A stretch of DNA of 64,000 nt, taken from the NCBI GenBank assembly GCA_019188255.1, contig JAETXT010000003.1:2232001-2296000 (forward strand). The letters are read 5' to 3'. The notes beneath the pieces are model-generated. The model made no database searches. It was not told where the DNA came from and worked only from the letters and a program-made list of their open reading frames with translations. Made by a program: the position numbers and the translations under genes. Positions 34,328 through 47,500 of the stretch are shown here, in pieces (position 1 is the stretch's first letter; every line of letters begins with the position of its first letter). The DNA comes from Verticillium longisporum. Lineage: Eukaryota > Ascomycota > Sordariomycetes > Glomerellales > Plectosphaerellaceae.

Positions 34328-37300
34328 TGCGCAGATGAATGTGGGAAGATGGGCGTGCTTGTCAAGGTCGAGCTGACAGAAAAGAATGTGAGACGAGCCG
34401 AGCACAATATGTGGACGCCAGGTCAGATTAAGAGGTGTAGTCGGTGGAAGATGCAATTTGGGAGAGACTGCACAACGAGAATTAAGGCGATCTAGTTGCC
34501 GGGGAGGTAGTGGTTGATTGCCAAGAAAACGAGATCCAAAATCCGTTACGAGTTTGGTGACGCGAGGCCAAAAGGTTGAGTGGGAAAGGACGTGGTGTTG
34601 ATTCAGTTGGGAATTAAGTTGAAGGTTTGGGTCGAGAGATATAGCGAAGAAAGGAAAAGTCGATGATGCGAGATGATCGAGTAGAAGAATGAACGGATGT
34701 GTGGCAGGATCAAGATGATGCCGCTGCCGATGCTGATGCCTGGTGAAGGAAAGAAGCCAGTTGAATTTCCAAGCAGGAGGCAGGAGATGCCGCGTGTGGT
34801 GGATGACGAGAGCGTTTTTGGGTACAGTCAAGCTGCAACCGTGACCTGATCGAAGGTCTATGGGGGAGGACAGGAGGAGCGCGACTGCTTGTTCTTGAGC
34901 TTTCCAGTCGTGGCTTGGCAGAGTAATCTTTCCGCTGGAGAGCAATTCCGCGTGAGAGCAGGAATGTCGGCAGAAGGTGCACGCGTGCGTGTGGAAATTA
35001 CTCGCCGATGTGGCCAAGGGGAGGAGAGTGCAACAAGGAGGCGAAGAAGCGTTCGAATCGAGTCGAGTCGAAAAGTAAAGTACAGTTGATTAAAATGGTC
35101 TTGTCGATGATGAGCTGGTTTTGATGGAATTGCCGTGCGAGGTCGATGCCGAATGCAAATCGAAGGGGATTTTGCTTGGGAATGCGTGTCGTGCTGGGGA
35201 AGCTGTGGAAGGACAGGACGAGGCGAGGGTAGCCAGTTGTGGAGACAAGGTCGGTCGAAATCGGTTGAATTCCTGAGATTGTGGTGTGCTCTGCTCGTTC
35301 TTCTTTTTTTTTTTTTTTTGGGAATTGACTTGCTGGGTTGTTTTCTTGTCTGTCTTGCTTTGCTAAATTTCGCGTCCTTTTCTAAACGACGACGAACAAC
35401 GACTTTCGCGTACCAGAGCGGCGGAAGGAGGAGGGGGTTGAAGAGAGAGTCAGGCTGGGAAGAAGGAGGGAAAGGGAGAAAAGAGAAGCAAGAGCAGGAG
35501 GCCAGGAAGCAGGAGAGTGGGTGCCGCGGCGGTGTGGTGCAGCAGTAGGTGCCTTACTTAGCAGCGACGAGCAACGGGGACCAGCTAGAAGGGGGAAGGA
35601 AGCAAAAAAATAGGAGCAGGCAGGCCTGTGAGTGGACACTGGACGCCTGGCACACTCCACTAGACACGAACAGCACAGCGAGCGGCGACCTTTGTGAGGC
35701 CGCTGACTGGTCCGACTCGGTCCAGAATGGGGTGGAGTGATCCTGGCTCTCTCTCTCTATCTCTCGCTCGCTCTCGCCTCGCCTGGTTAGCTAGCCTGTT
35801 GGACGAGCCTGCCAGCTTTGGCCCGCCCGCCCGCCGACTGCCTGCCTGCCTGCCTAGCAGAACCAGAATAGGGCCTGTGCAGAGCGCCCTGGGGGACAAC
35901 ACCACCACGAGCCGACCAGTCCACCAGTCCATCATCTACCACCCACCACCGCCGCTGCACCTGGTGCGCAAGCGTGTAATGGGCGACTGGCAGTCCAATC
36001 AGAGCTCGGCACGATCGAATCCTCCCCCTGGAACGGCCTTGCCCTTCCACGATGCCCCCGTTTTGAGGCGAGGAGGCGAGCCCCGAGCCACGACCTGTGA
36101 GGTCCAGCCAACCAGGCAGAGCGGCGAAGCTGAACCCAGGCTCATGCAGGGATTGCTCTCGATCGACGCCCGTGCTCTGTCACTGCTCCCTGCCGTCGCG
36201 CACTTATCCCCGCGGCGAAACCGGGCTCGGCGTCGGGAGGGACAGGTAGCGAGTACCGCGTGACCAGCGTGATGCTAGGGTGGGACCCCGTCTCTGAGCC
36301 TCCTGACTGGCTCAGGTACCCCCAGATGAAAGACACGACTGGCAGGCACCGTGGGCAGGGGGTCGAGAGGGGCAGGCAGGAGCAGCTGCGAGTCACTCCC
36401 CCCTCGCCCCTGTTCGCCCCTTCCCAATCATTCCACGCCATCACAGTTCTGCCCGTGTGTCAGCATCAGTCTGCCCAGTTTGGTCTGGGAGCCTCGGCGG
36501 CTTGAGGCTCCACGGCCTCAAAGCTTCGTTCGCGGGGCGAGGCAAGAACCTAAAGCCCAAATGGATCATCTCCTTCGCTCCAAGTGCGGCATCACATCTC
36601 GGCCAAGGCCCTTGTCCCCGAGAAAGCCGGGTGCTCGAGCCAGTCCATCTCTATCTTAGAGTTCGAGCCCCTGTCTATTCTTGACGATGGAGGCATGACC
36701 GAAAGTGAGCGAGACCCGCGGCACATGTATTTTTGTCTCGATCTGCCTTCCTTTCTGGCGTGCCCGACGCGACAGCTTTGTGTACCTCGCGAACAGACCT
36801 CCTCCCAGCTATGCGAAACTACGGGAGCGTCACCTTCTTCTTTCTGGCCATGACATGCATAGACACGCCACGCATGTTCGACGATTCCTCATGAGTGTCC
36901 TGGCAGCAGCAGCATGGAATTCCTAAATGGGAACTGGCTTTCTGTCACCGGCCGGACCATCCCTCAGTCTTCGCCTTGCATTCTCCCTCTTCCCACCTCC
37001 CATACGAATAATGACTGCAATATACGCCACAAACTCAGATACCCTGCGAGCAAGCATGTTTCAGAGACAAGTACAAGTCAGTCAGCCAGTCAGCCAGTCA
37101 GTCAGAACATGGTCGACACGTATTCACAATACTGGGCAAGGATATTAGCCTTCCTTCGTCTGAAGCCGCCTGACGGGACCCGCTCCAAGACAGCACGACA
37201 GCGGGCTCTTCCAAGGTTCCAAGGACATCCATCCCCATGCGGGCGCTGTCATTTGGGCGAGCTGCTCGCCCGGTGCAATGACCCCATCGCGCATCTCGTG

Positions 37301-40300
37301 AATGTGTGCTGCTACCCCAGGGCCGTCGCCCACAAAGACCCCCTTACCCTATCTTGGAAACATGAGACCAGGCAAGGAGCTCGGCTTCCCCCACCGCAAC
37401 AGACAGGCCAGCACCGCGAGAACGCAGGACCTGAGACGAGTGCTAGGCTCAAAGTCGTCAATCCCATGCTCAACCGCGCTGCCGAGGCCGTGCTTCCCCA
37501 TGTTTGGGGGCCGAGGGGCATAAACTCCTGGCGAACTCAGTGTTACACCATGTACCATTCAGGGGAGACCAAGAGTCCCGCTCCACCCCCTTGATGGCTC
37601 CACATCATCTCGTTTTGAGCTGGCCCTGCACGACCTCGACGGAGCCTAATACCTCTTTACGGACAAGTGGTCTCGCCAAACGGGACAAACGCCATGCACT
37701 GCGCCTCCAGCTGCCGACATCTATCGAAAATCGGAATGGGCTCTAACTTTCTCTCAATGTGTCTATCTGAGACTGGCGCGTCCTTCGAGTCAGAGCCGTG
37801 ACGCAGGAACGTGGCTCTAGGCGGCGGCTCCCATTTCCCGTCGATAGCGAGACATGCTCCTGCCATTCCTTTGCCCCTCTTTCACTCTCAGGCATGCCGA
37901 AGGTCTATTCAGAGACCAACTTCACATGACTACTTACTTGAAGGGCTGGTCGTTGTGGTTGGCCATGATCAAGCCGTTGGCAAGATACACAGCATTGCCG
38001 CCACCTCCTTCTGCGTCCTGCATGCTTGCCATGCCCGCAGCAGATGCAAGCCTCATCCGCCTCGCAGCACTAGCAGCGCTTAATGTGGTAACACGGAGTT
38101 GCGAGTCGCGGGCCGCTGGGCGAAGGATGCACAACACACATTTTTGGCGGCTCCTCATCGCCAAGAGGGCGGCACACAGCTAGATCGCCAACGTGGCACC
38201 AGTGAACTTCGCAATCACCTGCAATTGCTGTCAGATACCATTCGAGCACGGCGCGCCACCCGGCAGTAATCATGGCCATCCTGACCTGCTGTTCTGAGGG
38301 ATGCCGCCCACACCATCAATCCATCAACTCACGCAGGTCACCGCGGTCAATCCATTTCTGGTGTCCGCAGGTGGTGCGTACTTGGAACCAGTATTTTCGA
38401 GCCGAGATCAACCCGATCAAACCAGCTCTCATTCGGGTCCTAGTATGGGGCTCCCCGTCACACCATGTTTGCTCCTGTCATCGACGCGCTTCAGCAGATG
38501 TGATTGTGGGGTATCACATCTCGACACGTGCACAGAGTCACCACCTATGTGGTATGGCCATGTCGATTGAGCGCCTGTTCATCCAATAAACATAACTTGC
38601 AGGCTGGTTTGCGGGCTCTTACGTCAAACACACACGTCTCGTGTGTGGGAAGAGCCAGGCCAACCTGTATAAAGGTTGCTGTCATGTTAGCCGCCTTGCC
38701 GGCGCTGTATGCAAACCTCGTCGCGATACTGCTGAGAAGGGAGTCAATCCACGTGCACTACAAAAACAGCCGCTAGCGATACTCGGGGATATGGTTTAGG
38801 CCAGCTATTGCAAGCTGTTGCTACAACTCTGCTGCAACCATTGCCGCCAACCCTTTTGGGGCTGTCCGTCGGATCAACCGTCGTCTTCTTGCCTTGAGGA
38901 ATGCCTGTGGGAAAATCAGAGCTGGTAAATGATGACATGATGAAACGTGCAACAATTATCTGCGCGACAGAAGCATGATGTAGGATATTGGGCAATGTCA
39001 CAGCGCTGTGAAGCCTCAGACGCTCGCTTCTTCGACTGTCGAATTTGCGTCAGACCGCCATTTCCTGGCCATGGAGACGCCCTTGAAGGATAAACAACTG
39101 CCGAGCTAAGTGTACTCTTCATCTTCCAGTACACACGAAGGTCCCAGAATTTCAGTAGCGGTATCGACGTTGTTGTTGAGTAGTCTTCCAGAGGTAGTCA
39201 ATTGCTAGGAAACACCGCGGAGGGCCATCAAGATGTCTTCGCTACTCACTATTTATCACAGGCTTAAGGCCTTGGTTTTCTGGCCTAGCGAAGAGTACTA
39301 ACAGCTATTCGCTTGAAATTATAAGGCGTCATCGGGACGTTCGCGTGGTCGGCCTACAGGTTGATGGAGAAACACACGAACGCCTTCAGGGACCGGACAA
39401 GCGGTCTCTCCCCACTCCAGTAGCACAGGCAACCATCACCATCATGTCAGCCTTGCATTCTCAACTCCCATATCGCAGCTAGGCAGACGCTGCCAAAACC
39501 ATCATCTCAACTGGACCACAGGCAAGCCCTGTGAGCTCATCTGCCTCATGCAGTCAGCAGCGGAGGGGCCCTCACACCCCCTTTCCCCAGGAAGCAAAAC
39601 CACCTGGCTCCGCTTCCATGGCCTGTAGCGCTTGACGATCCTGTGGAGAGAGGGTCCGACTTGTGGAGGTCACAGACGTCTGTGGCCCTAAGAGACGAAA
39701 GCCTGCACAGCACATGGTCACTCTCGCCTCGTCTGAGGGCACTAACTCCCCCCACGACCTCATCGGCATGCCGGGACATAGGTCACTCAATTACACCCCC
39801 GGAACTCTGCACAGGCGTAGACATGGACGGCCCCCGGGCTCTAATTTGTGCGAAGATACAGTGCCAGCATCAGAATGACGTGAGATCGATATTTAGCATC
39901 CCGTTCTCCTAGCGAGGGCATAACGTGATACAATAGCGTTCGGACACATTGGCACAGCGGCTTCATGATGGGCGTCTTCCGGACTTTGCTCCGAACTTGA
40001 CGCTCGATGGAAGCAACTAGGAGCGTGGAGCAGATGAGGTCAGAGACTCGACGTGATATTATTCAAGCAATGGCTACAACATTGACTTTCCGGTGAGATG
40101 GAGAGTCACAACGCATCGAGAAGGACGTAAGATCTGCATCAGAAGGAGGCACGCTTTCCATGCCCCCAAACTTAACATGTTCCTTTTACTGATAATTATT
40201 GAAACAGCATCCGGGTGATCTGCCAAATGATCGACGGTAGCCTGTGCCTCTAAGACATAGTTTGAGCCATGATTTAGGATTGGATTCGCGTATGATATGA

Positions 40301-40530
40301 GACACCGACAATCACGTTACGTGTACGAGGCTGGCTGGGATCCTTTTCACACGCCAGTGGAAGACCAGATGATGCGCGAGCATAATAATTCATGTCGTCC
40401 TTATGTAGAAAGAAAAGTGCTAGCCAAAGATACATGCAAAGCGACGCTAGTAGATGCCCTGCAGCGCTCCACGACCTCTGCCGTTGCCATTAAGTTAATT
40501 GGGAGTAAGTCGTTTTCATATGTGGTCCGT
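34328..40530. other. Gene-free 6.2-kb region
   Basis: The first 1.4 kb or so is probably leader and promoter of the glutamine-rich gene, including poly-T at 35304-35319, then GCCT/CCCG tetranucleotide runs (about 35822-35858) and CAGTCAGC repeats (about 37076-37100). The rest shows no protein family, RNA gene or transposon. The 226-codon plus frame at 36914-37594 lacks motifs. Confidence 0.5.
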
Positions 40531-41556
40531 TTATCGCATATGTTCCGGAGGCACGTTCTTTCCGTAGAAGCCACCGTGCCCCTCTCCGCCCGACGAAGCA
40601 CACGCCAGACAGACTCCGCCTCCATACACTCTCGTGTGTCGGGTCCAACCCGCTCCGTCGTCGTCTAGTGCTGAGATAATCTCCCCGTGCACCTCAATCT
40701 CTTGAGGATTGACGGGGTACTCGACCATGTGACCAGGAGGAGGACCTGGGAGTATGTATGACGTGGGTGGGTATGACGATGAAATGTCCAGTGGTGTCCG
40801 AGGCGACGGCGTCGATGACGCCGTGGGGTTCATGGGGATCGTCCTTGTGTATGATCTCCTGCGCGGAGTGACAGGGACTTGCTTCGCTGTTGCGGAGCCT
40901 AGTTGCTGCGCAGTCGTTGTAGACGACATATAGTCGGGATTTGGCTGCTGGAAGAAAGACGTATCAAATTCTGATGTGGTTCTCGCCTGACTGTATCTGT
41001 GACCATCGATGGAAAAGATCGTGGTCGACAGCTCTGGAGGTGTAAGTGGAGGCGGAGGTGGTGGTCTTGACATGATCATGCTCGAGCGCGTAACAATGGG
41101 AGGGCTCGTAAGCATATCTGCTTCGCCTCCGGAATCGTCAGAAGACATCTCATTTCGTGGCGTGGCGCTTCCGAAGGTTCCATCCGCAAATCTGACATGG
41201 CCTGGGCGACCTGAATCGCTGGCTGAAACATGTACCTCGGCGCTGGGGCCTTGATGAACAGCGTCGCCTATCGTAAAGCCAGGCGCTGGGAAATGATGAT
41301 AGAGGCGCTGCTGCTCGAGGAGATGGAGGTCCATGGGGACAAGCTTCTCATCCATGGTGTTCTGTTCGCTGCGTTGCGCGGCCTTTGGTATCTTGTATGT
41401 CTTTGCTGCGGTCAAGACCTTCCCAACGAGTATGAGGAGAGCGAGTGCTATGCATACATGTGCAAAGCCGATAAGAATATTGCTAAAAAGGAACTTTGCC
41501 AGGGGTTCTCGCAACAAAAGGTTACTTTCAGAGTTGGATGGAGCGACAGCGGGCAT
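40531..41556 (-). CDS. Single-pass membrane protein, conserved in filamentous ascomycetes, unknown function
   Basis: 341 residues, one exon, ATG at 41556. One hydrophobic helix at about residues 23-48 (FLFSNILIGFAHVCIALALL), followed by a long disordered Ser/Pro/Thr-rich region including a run of six prolines, and a distinct C-terminal tail: GAGWTRHTRVYGGG, then CLACASSG and GHGGFYGKNVP. The tail pattern is the part I recognise from uncharacterised Sordariomycete proteins. No signal-peptide cleavage site is obvious, so a signal-anchor topology is likely. There is no enzyme motif. It has gene-free neighbours on both sides. Confidence 0.8.
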   Translation of the reverse strand: MPAVAPSNSESNLLLREPLAKFLFSNILIGFAHVCIALALLILVGKVLTAAKTYKIPKAAQRSEQNTMDEKLVPMDLHLLEQQRLYHHFPAPGFTIGDAVHQGPSAEVHVSASDSGRPGHVRFADGTFGSATPRNEMSSDDSGGEADMLTSPPIVTRSSMIMSRPPPPPPLTPPELSTTIFSIDGHRYSQARTTSEFDTSFFQQPNPDYMSSTTTAQQLGSATAKQVPVTPRRRSYTRTIPMNPTASSTPSPRTPLDISSSYPPTSYILPGPPPGHMVEYPVNPQEIEVHGEIISALDDDGAGWTRHTRVYGGGVCLACASSGGEGHGGFYGKNVPPEHMR

Positions 41557-44500
41557 GACTGCTGGCGATCAAAACTGACGGGTGAAGCCTAGACTTGACT
41601 TGCAGGAACTGAAGGCGTCCCGTCTGGAGTGGCCCGTTTGAAGCCAAGTCGCGCCGGTGGCTTGTGCTGATGAAATTACGCTATGCGTTCCGTGTAAGCG
41701 ACGAGGGTCGTGAAAAGGATGACGTGCCCCGACGTGCAGCAGGGAGGCCAAGCTGAACCTCAAAATAAGTTGGTGGGCAGCGATCGACAAACTCAGCCAG
41801 AGTGTGTGTGGTGGCTGAGCGCCTTGAGCACGAGGAAGGTGTTTGAAGTGGCGGGGTGGGCAGTTTCTGAGTTTTGCAAATCGTACAATGCCAGCCGAGG
41901 AGGTGAGAGCGTATGATCCCAGGTCAGCCTTATTCCTGGCCGTATGTTTTTTGTGTGCTTGTATAGAACAATGCGAAGAGGCGATGGAGATCTCGAAATG
42001 ACGGATTGTCAGACTCGAATCAGGGTCGAGTTCTGGCTTTTGCGTCGTACTTATACCGTCGTCAACCTGGTAGGCGCAGTGGCTCGAAAAACGCTAACGA
42101 CCCTCGAGGTTTCAGAGCAAGCGACTGCTTCCTTTGGCGGCGACTGTTGACGAGCCCCGGATATCTAGGTTCAGGATGAACGAAAGCGTTGTGGGATCGC
42201 GAACCTACTGCAGCCTTGGTAGAAGGGTGGGTAGTAAGTATACAAGTGGTGAGAAGATGGGCAGGATCTTATATGCTTTCTCTTGGAGGGTGACCACGGG
42301 ACGGGAAAGCACAAAACAGAGTGTACAACCGCGCATCATCAGGCGGGACCGAATTTAGAACATCGAGAAAGGGGATGCGAGTTTGGAGACGAAATGAGAA
42401 AGGGTGACCCTAGGCCCGCCATGAGGGTGTGCGCCGCTGGGCAGGATTGACTACCTACGACGGCACCCCGGGTGGATGGAATAACAAGCTTACCAAGTCC
42501 AGGTACTTACTACGAAAGCAGCCGGGCCATCTCTCCAGAGGTTCAGGTTGTCAGGGTTCACTACATTGGACCCCCGCGGTAGGTACCACCTGTTTTCTCC
42601 CGACTGTTGGTAGCAAGCTAGCTGACTTGCTCTCGGCTCCGGTTTGAGGACGACAGTCCAAGCTGGACAACCTTACAACCCGAGCGCGGCATGGCAGCCA
42701 CACAGCCTCTTTGGGAAATTCGGGCCAATGACGCCAATAAAAAAGCCCCAACGTATGGAGCGGCCAGGCTCCGCATTGGACTGGCCTGGCGCGAGCGAGG
42801 GGCGGCCGGACGTGGGACATGCCGTCGATTTGGTCACACTTCTCGATGAAGGGAAGATGCTGAAGGCGCCCCATTGCGTTGCTTGCCGGCAGCTCCAGAA
42901 CCCTGAGTCGCATTTTTCTAGGCGACAGCATCACACGCCCCTGTCATGCTCTGCGATGGGCCCTTGAGTTGCTTGGCTAGCCTGTCGCCTAGGGTCTAGT
43001 TGCAAGGGGGAACGCGCGGGTGGACTGTCAGCATCGGGGCTGGTCAGCACAGCCAGGCCCGAATGGTGATAAGAGCGGGGTTGATGAGTGGGGTGGAAGA
43101 CAGCAAAGCAAGGTGAACGGCGTGTAAGGTCAAGCTGAGAGATGGACCAGGATTTGTTGATGGCGTTTGTGCTCCCGTGCCAGTACGTACGTCAACCATA
43201 GGCGCAGGCAGATCGGAAACTTAGTCGACGGTACTGGCGGTAATGGCAGTACAGTATTGGCAGCGTCGCACTCTGCTTATTCGTGGCCAGTTGCCGGGCG
43301 AGGACTGAGGGATGGGCATGGACGAACAAAGTGTTTAGAGTGTCCGTTCACCCTTGTCTTTCAGCCCAGAAGGCACCGTATTCAGTACGGCGAATTGAGT
43401 CCAGAAGGTTTGCCAGCTTCCCAGCCTCCCTCGGCCAATCTGGACCCCCCCGGACAGGAACCTGCGCAGCTGATTTGCGTCCGAGGCGATAGAGACTGTG
43501 AATGATTCGATGGCCAAGAACTACACCAAGCCGGTGGAACGTCTGTTCCAAGGCATTCACACAAGTCTGTAAGCCAGACGCCAGAAGCGTAGCTTCATTC
43601 ATCGCAGCTTGCCCCTTCGCGTACCCGCTTGCAAGCTCGCTCAGAAGCGGCCAAGAACAGTATGGACCCTTGCTTTGACCAGCGGCGATTGGGGGACCAC
43701 AAATCAAGTGACCCAGATCATGGAACGGAATTTGTTGGCAGGCTGGAGATGAACAGAGTTAGCGCGACATCTTGACGGGACGGTGTTCAGCTGAGGTGAG
43801 CCCTACAGGCACGCCACAGGAGCGGTGGCCCCTGTCTAGCGTTGCCGCTCGAGGGACCACAACTTCGAGCTTGTTCTTTTCCATGGTGGCTTCCAACAGG
43901 CCATTGGCGTGCAGGCTAGCCCTGACGACGATCGGACAACCCCTCTGGAGCGGCGCTTTTGGTTTCGGTTGTTGGTGGTATTCCTGGGATTGCTGCGTGG
44001 CGGATAAACGTGGAGCTACGCGCGAGTTGTGACAGCCTGTTGCACCAGTTGGTAAGTGATGACCAAAAAACAGAGCAAAAAAACAACAACGAGAGGAGAA
44101 TGCAGAGCAGGCATCTGCGGCCTTGCCTCTTGCCTCTCGGCTGTCATCCCTGAACCCGGCTCTCGGCTCAAAAGTCCCTGGTTGGACCATCCAGCACGCC
44201 CCTGCCCGCCTCGCCCGGGTTGAGTTGCGAGGTTGGGGAACAAGGTGATTCAACGAGCATGACAGGCGGCGGACTTGACCTTCCCAAATTGTCGCCGTAG
44301 GGCTGAAGCGAGAGGACGGCTTGGATGGGGGAACGAGACATTCGATCGAGGTTCTAGCCCGGCCAGGCAGGTAACGAAACGTGCCATGGTGCGTGAGCGC
44401 GCGCAACTTGCACTCGCAGGTCCCGTCGCTGTTGCACGATGTACGCACCCACGGAATCGATTCGAGATAGCAGGTCGAAAGTCCATCGTTGACGACATAG

Positions 44501-47500
44501 GGAGGTGTCGGGAGCTGGCTCGGCTGTTTACAAGCAGGCAGCGCTCGACAGGCTCCGATCGCTGGGTGTCGGATGGTCTGCTGCTCGGAGAGACAACGCA
44601 TAGCTCCGTCGTGTGCTTAGTGGCCCGCCCCTCCCACGTCCGTCGGACGTGTTGGACACCTAGAGGGGAGCAGGATATGCTGTCCGTGACGCTGTGTGCC
44701 AGCCGACGATGAAGGCTCTGCTCAGAGCTGCACCATGCGGTAGTTCTTCGGACTGGGACTCATCTGACCGCAAGAAGCAAAGAGCGGAAGGGACGATTGC
44801 CGAGGCCAAGGCAAGACTTGAGCATGGAGGAGGCAAGAGCGAGGGGCCAGAGCAAGATCTTTCAGCTGTCCACGAGCCGTGGGAAAGTGCTTCCCGGGGC
44901 CTCATTCGCTGTTTCATTCGCTGTTGGGCCTGCTAGCGCAACGCCGACCATGTTAGGGCGACGCCTGTCATTCGAGCCATCGAAAGCCCTGCAAGCCATC
45001 CAGCTCACCTCACCTCACCTTGCCTCGCTCACTTTGCCCATGGAGCCGGCAAATGGAAGGATGGCCGACCAGATGCGGCTGGCGAAAAAAGCAGGTTAGT
45101 ACCTGCCTACTTCTTGCTTCGCCGTTGCATCCTGTTGGCTTGGGCTTGGTTGTGGGCTCGAATGAGGCAACATCTGTACTCGAATCCCACTGTGGCTGGC
45201 GTGGTCTCGTGGGCGGGCTTCTCGTCGCTATCCCATGTAAAACTGACCCATCATTCCCATCATGCCCATCCCATCCTCCCCACATCATCTCGTCTCATCT
45301 CTGGAGACATCGCATCCTAGTGAGGCCGCTTACCCGTTACTGCACTGATCGGCCACACATCGTCCTCGGCCCCTTCGTCACGCTGAGCCTCGTCACTGCC
45401 CTTGAACGTTTAGGTCCGTTTCCCGCTTCTTGGAGCGGCCCTGTTGCCCCTGAAGCCGCTCCGCTTCCCCAGCAGCGAATCACTGTCTCGACTCTTCCAG
45501 ACTCCCTATTGTCGTCTATTCGCCCCCAGCCCTCCACACCTCTCAGCTCGACGCGCAAGACACCACGAAGCCGGTCGGGCGTGCATTGTTGGGTGCCAAC
45601 GCGATACGATGGCGAGGCACAGCAATCTCTGCTTTCAGGGTCCCTCGATCAAGCGAGTCAAGCCCCTGTGCTGCCCGGGATGAGAGAGGCTAAACGAAGC
45701 TTTGCTAACAACACCCTCTCGTGTCTTTGATCTCGTACATTGCCATCGGTTATCCACAACACGAATCTCAACCCCTACCCAACATCACTTCCGAATCATA
45801 CACAGGCACACAGAGCGCAGCATTCTCATTTTTCTCCATAACCTGTTGCCACTCGGTTGCCGAGGCTAGGTCAGGGTTGTCATCGTCATCGAGGTAGCCT
45901 GCTGACGGCCACGTCGCAAGGATGACGACCACTTTTTCATGATATATGCGAGTCATGCCCCAGCATGCATCTGGGTGAATACCAGCCAAGCCCGTTCACG
46001 GACTTTTCCGCAGTTTCGTGGGCGCATACATGGTCACTCATCCAGAGGGAAAAAATAGACATGGGGGGAAAGGGCATGTCGATATCGTAGCGACTCTACC
46101 TGGCCAAATTTAATCGAGCCACCTGCACGTCACGAGCAGGTCTTCTCCACTCGACCATGCGCACACCAATGCACACCATGCCGCCGAACACACCTCAGGC
46201 ACAGGCAACAAATACGAACAAGCTGGGCAACCGATTTTGGGGTCGCGGGTGGACCAGAGGAGCATCACATCACCAAAACCTCCACGCATTGCATCAAATC
46301 CTGCATCCCGAGCCCGCTCCCACTTACTGTTACCGCCCCTCTTGGAAATTGGCCAACCGCCCGACTACTCAGCCACCAAGCCGCTGCATCCTTGATGATG
46401 ATCGCCTGCCCCTCTCCGATCTCTGATCTGAGGCCGTCTCAGCCTTACGGGAGACCCTGGCTGTCGCTCTCTATCGCGTCAGCACGTTAATCCTTTTGCA
46501 TTCATTAGTCCTTGACCATGCCCATGTCTTTCGATTGCTATTGGCTCTATCGCACGACTGCCAGTGTAACGTGAGCATGCTGATCACGTCGACCCTTGCC
46601 ATGTCTGGCTCATGGGCAACAATTTGATTTGGAGCCGGATTTCTCGGTTTCCGTCTTTGGCGTCGGTCTTTCAGCCCGCCACAATCGGCCATTTGCTCCC
46701 TTGTCATGTTCTGTGAATCCACCCAACGCGCGAGCCTTGCTGAATCGTGTCCAAGTTCTGAGCTTTGGAGGCCGACCCCATCGAAGGTTATTCTGGTCAT
46801 CGTTGTTTCGTTGGACCGCCACCAAGTCGGTGAAGAAACACAGCCGTGCCCTCGAGTTCAACAATGAAGAACGCCAGGAGTTCTTGACATGTTCGTAAGT
46901 GAGCAAGCACGTTGACGTGAGAGGCCAGTTTACGGACGTCCAGAATCCCGTTTCATGCTTGTTGGCTCCTTTGGCTCCAATCAATATGCAAAGCCATCCT
47001 TCTCTGATGTACGGACCCTGGGTTGATCAAAATGCGCATCTGATTCGCTAACGAAATCGCAAAGATCAACGTTGCTCTGACGCAACTCTGTGCTTCGACC
47101 AGGATTCCCTCCTTCACCTCTCAACCCAGTTCCTTGAAGTTGCTCATGTGTTGTTTTTGTCGTGATTGCAAGATGTCCTCGTTGTGCACTAAAGCCAATT
47201 CTGAACCTCTGTCCATCTTGACGACCACCTGATCAAATGCGTGAATAGCCGCAATGAGAGAGATCAGGGTGGTGGATGACCCTCAAAGGCAAATCGATCC
47301 TCTTGCTTAGCTAGGTACCATGGGTGAATAATCGGTGTCATGCACACAAGGTCCTCTAACGAGGCTATTGGACAAGACCAACCGTCTCCTCGGTCTTTCT
47401 GACGCACCGCGAAGACAACTGAGTATCGGTTGAAAGCATCACCAATCAATAAAACGCCTGGACGGACGGGGTTGGCTCCGCAACTTGAAGTCATATAGCT

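Noticed and set aside
35010..35065. tRNA-like words (TGGCCAAGG and GTTCGAATC)
   Set aside because: The T-arm and acceptor stems do not pair; no cloverleaf can be built. No tRNA was supported elsewhere either.
43759..44601. 280-codon minus-strand frame in the 41.6-48.8 kb region
   Set aside because: No domain, no signal or membrane segment, and residue usage (Arg, Cys, Pro, Ser) like other chance frames here.
45768..45956. 62-codon minus frame with an acidic stretch
   Set aside because: Plausible composition but too short, with no motif, partner exon or promoter signal; mentioned only in the intergenic note.
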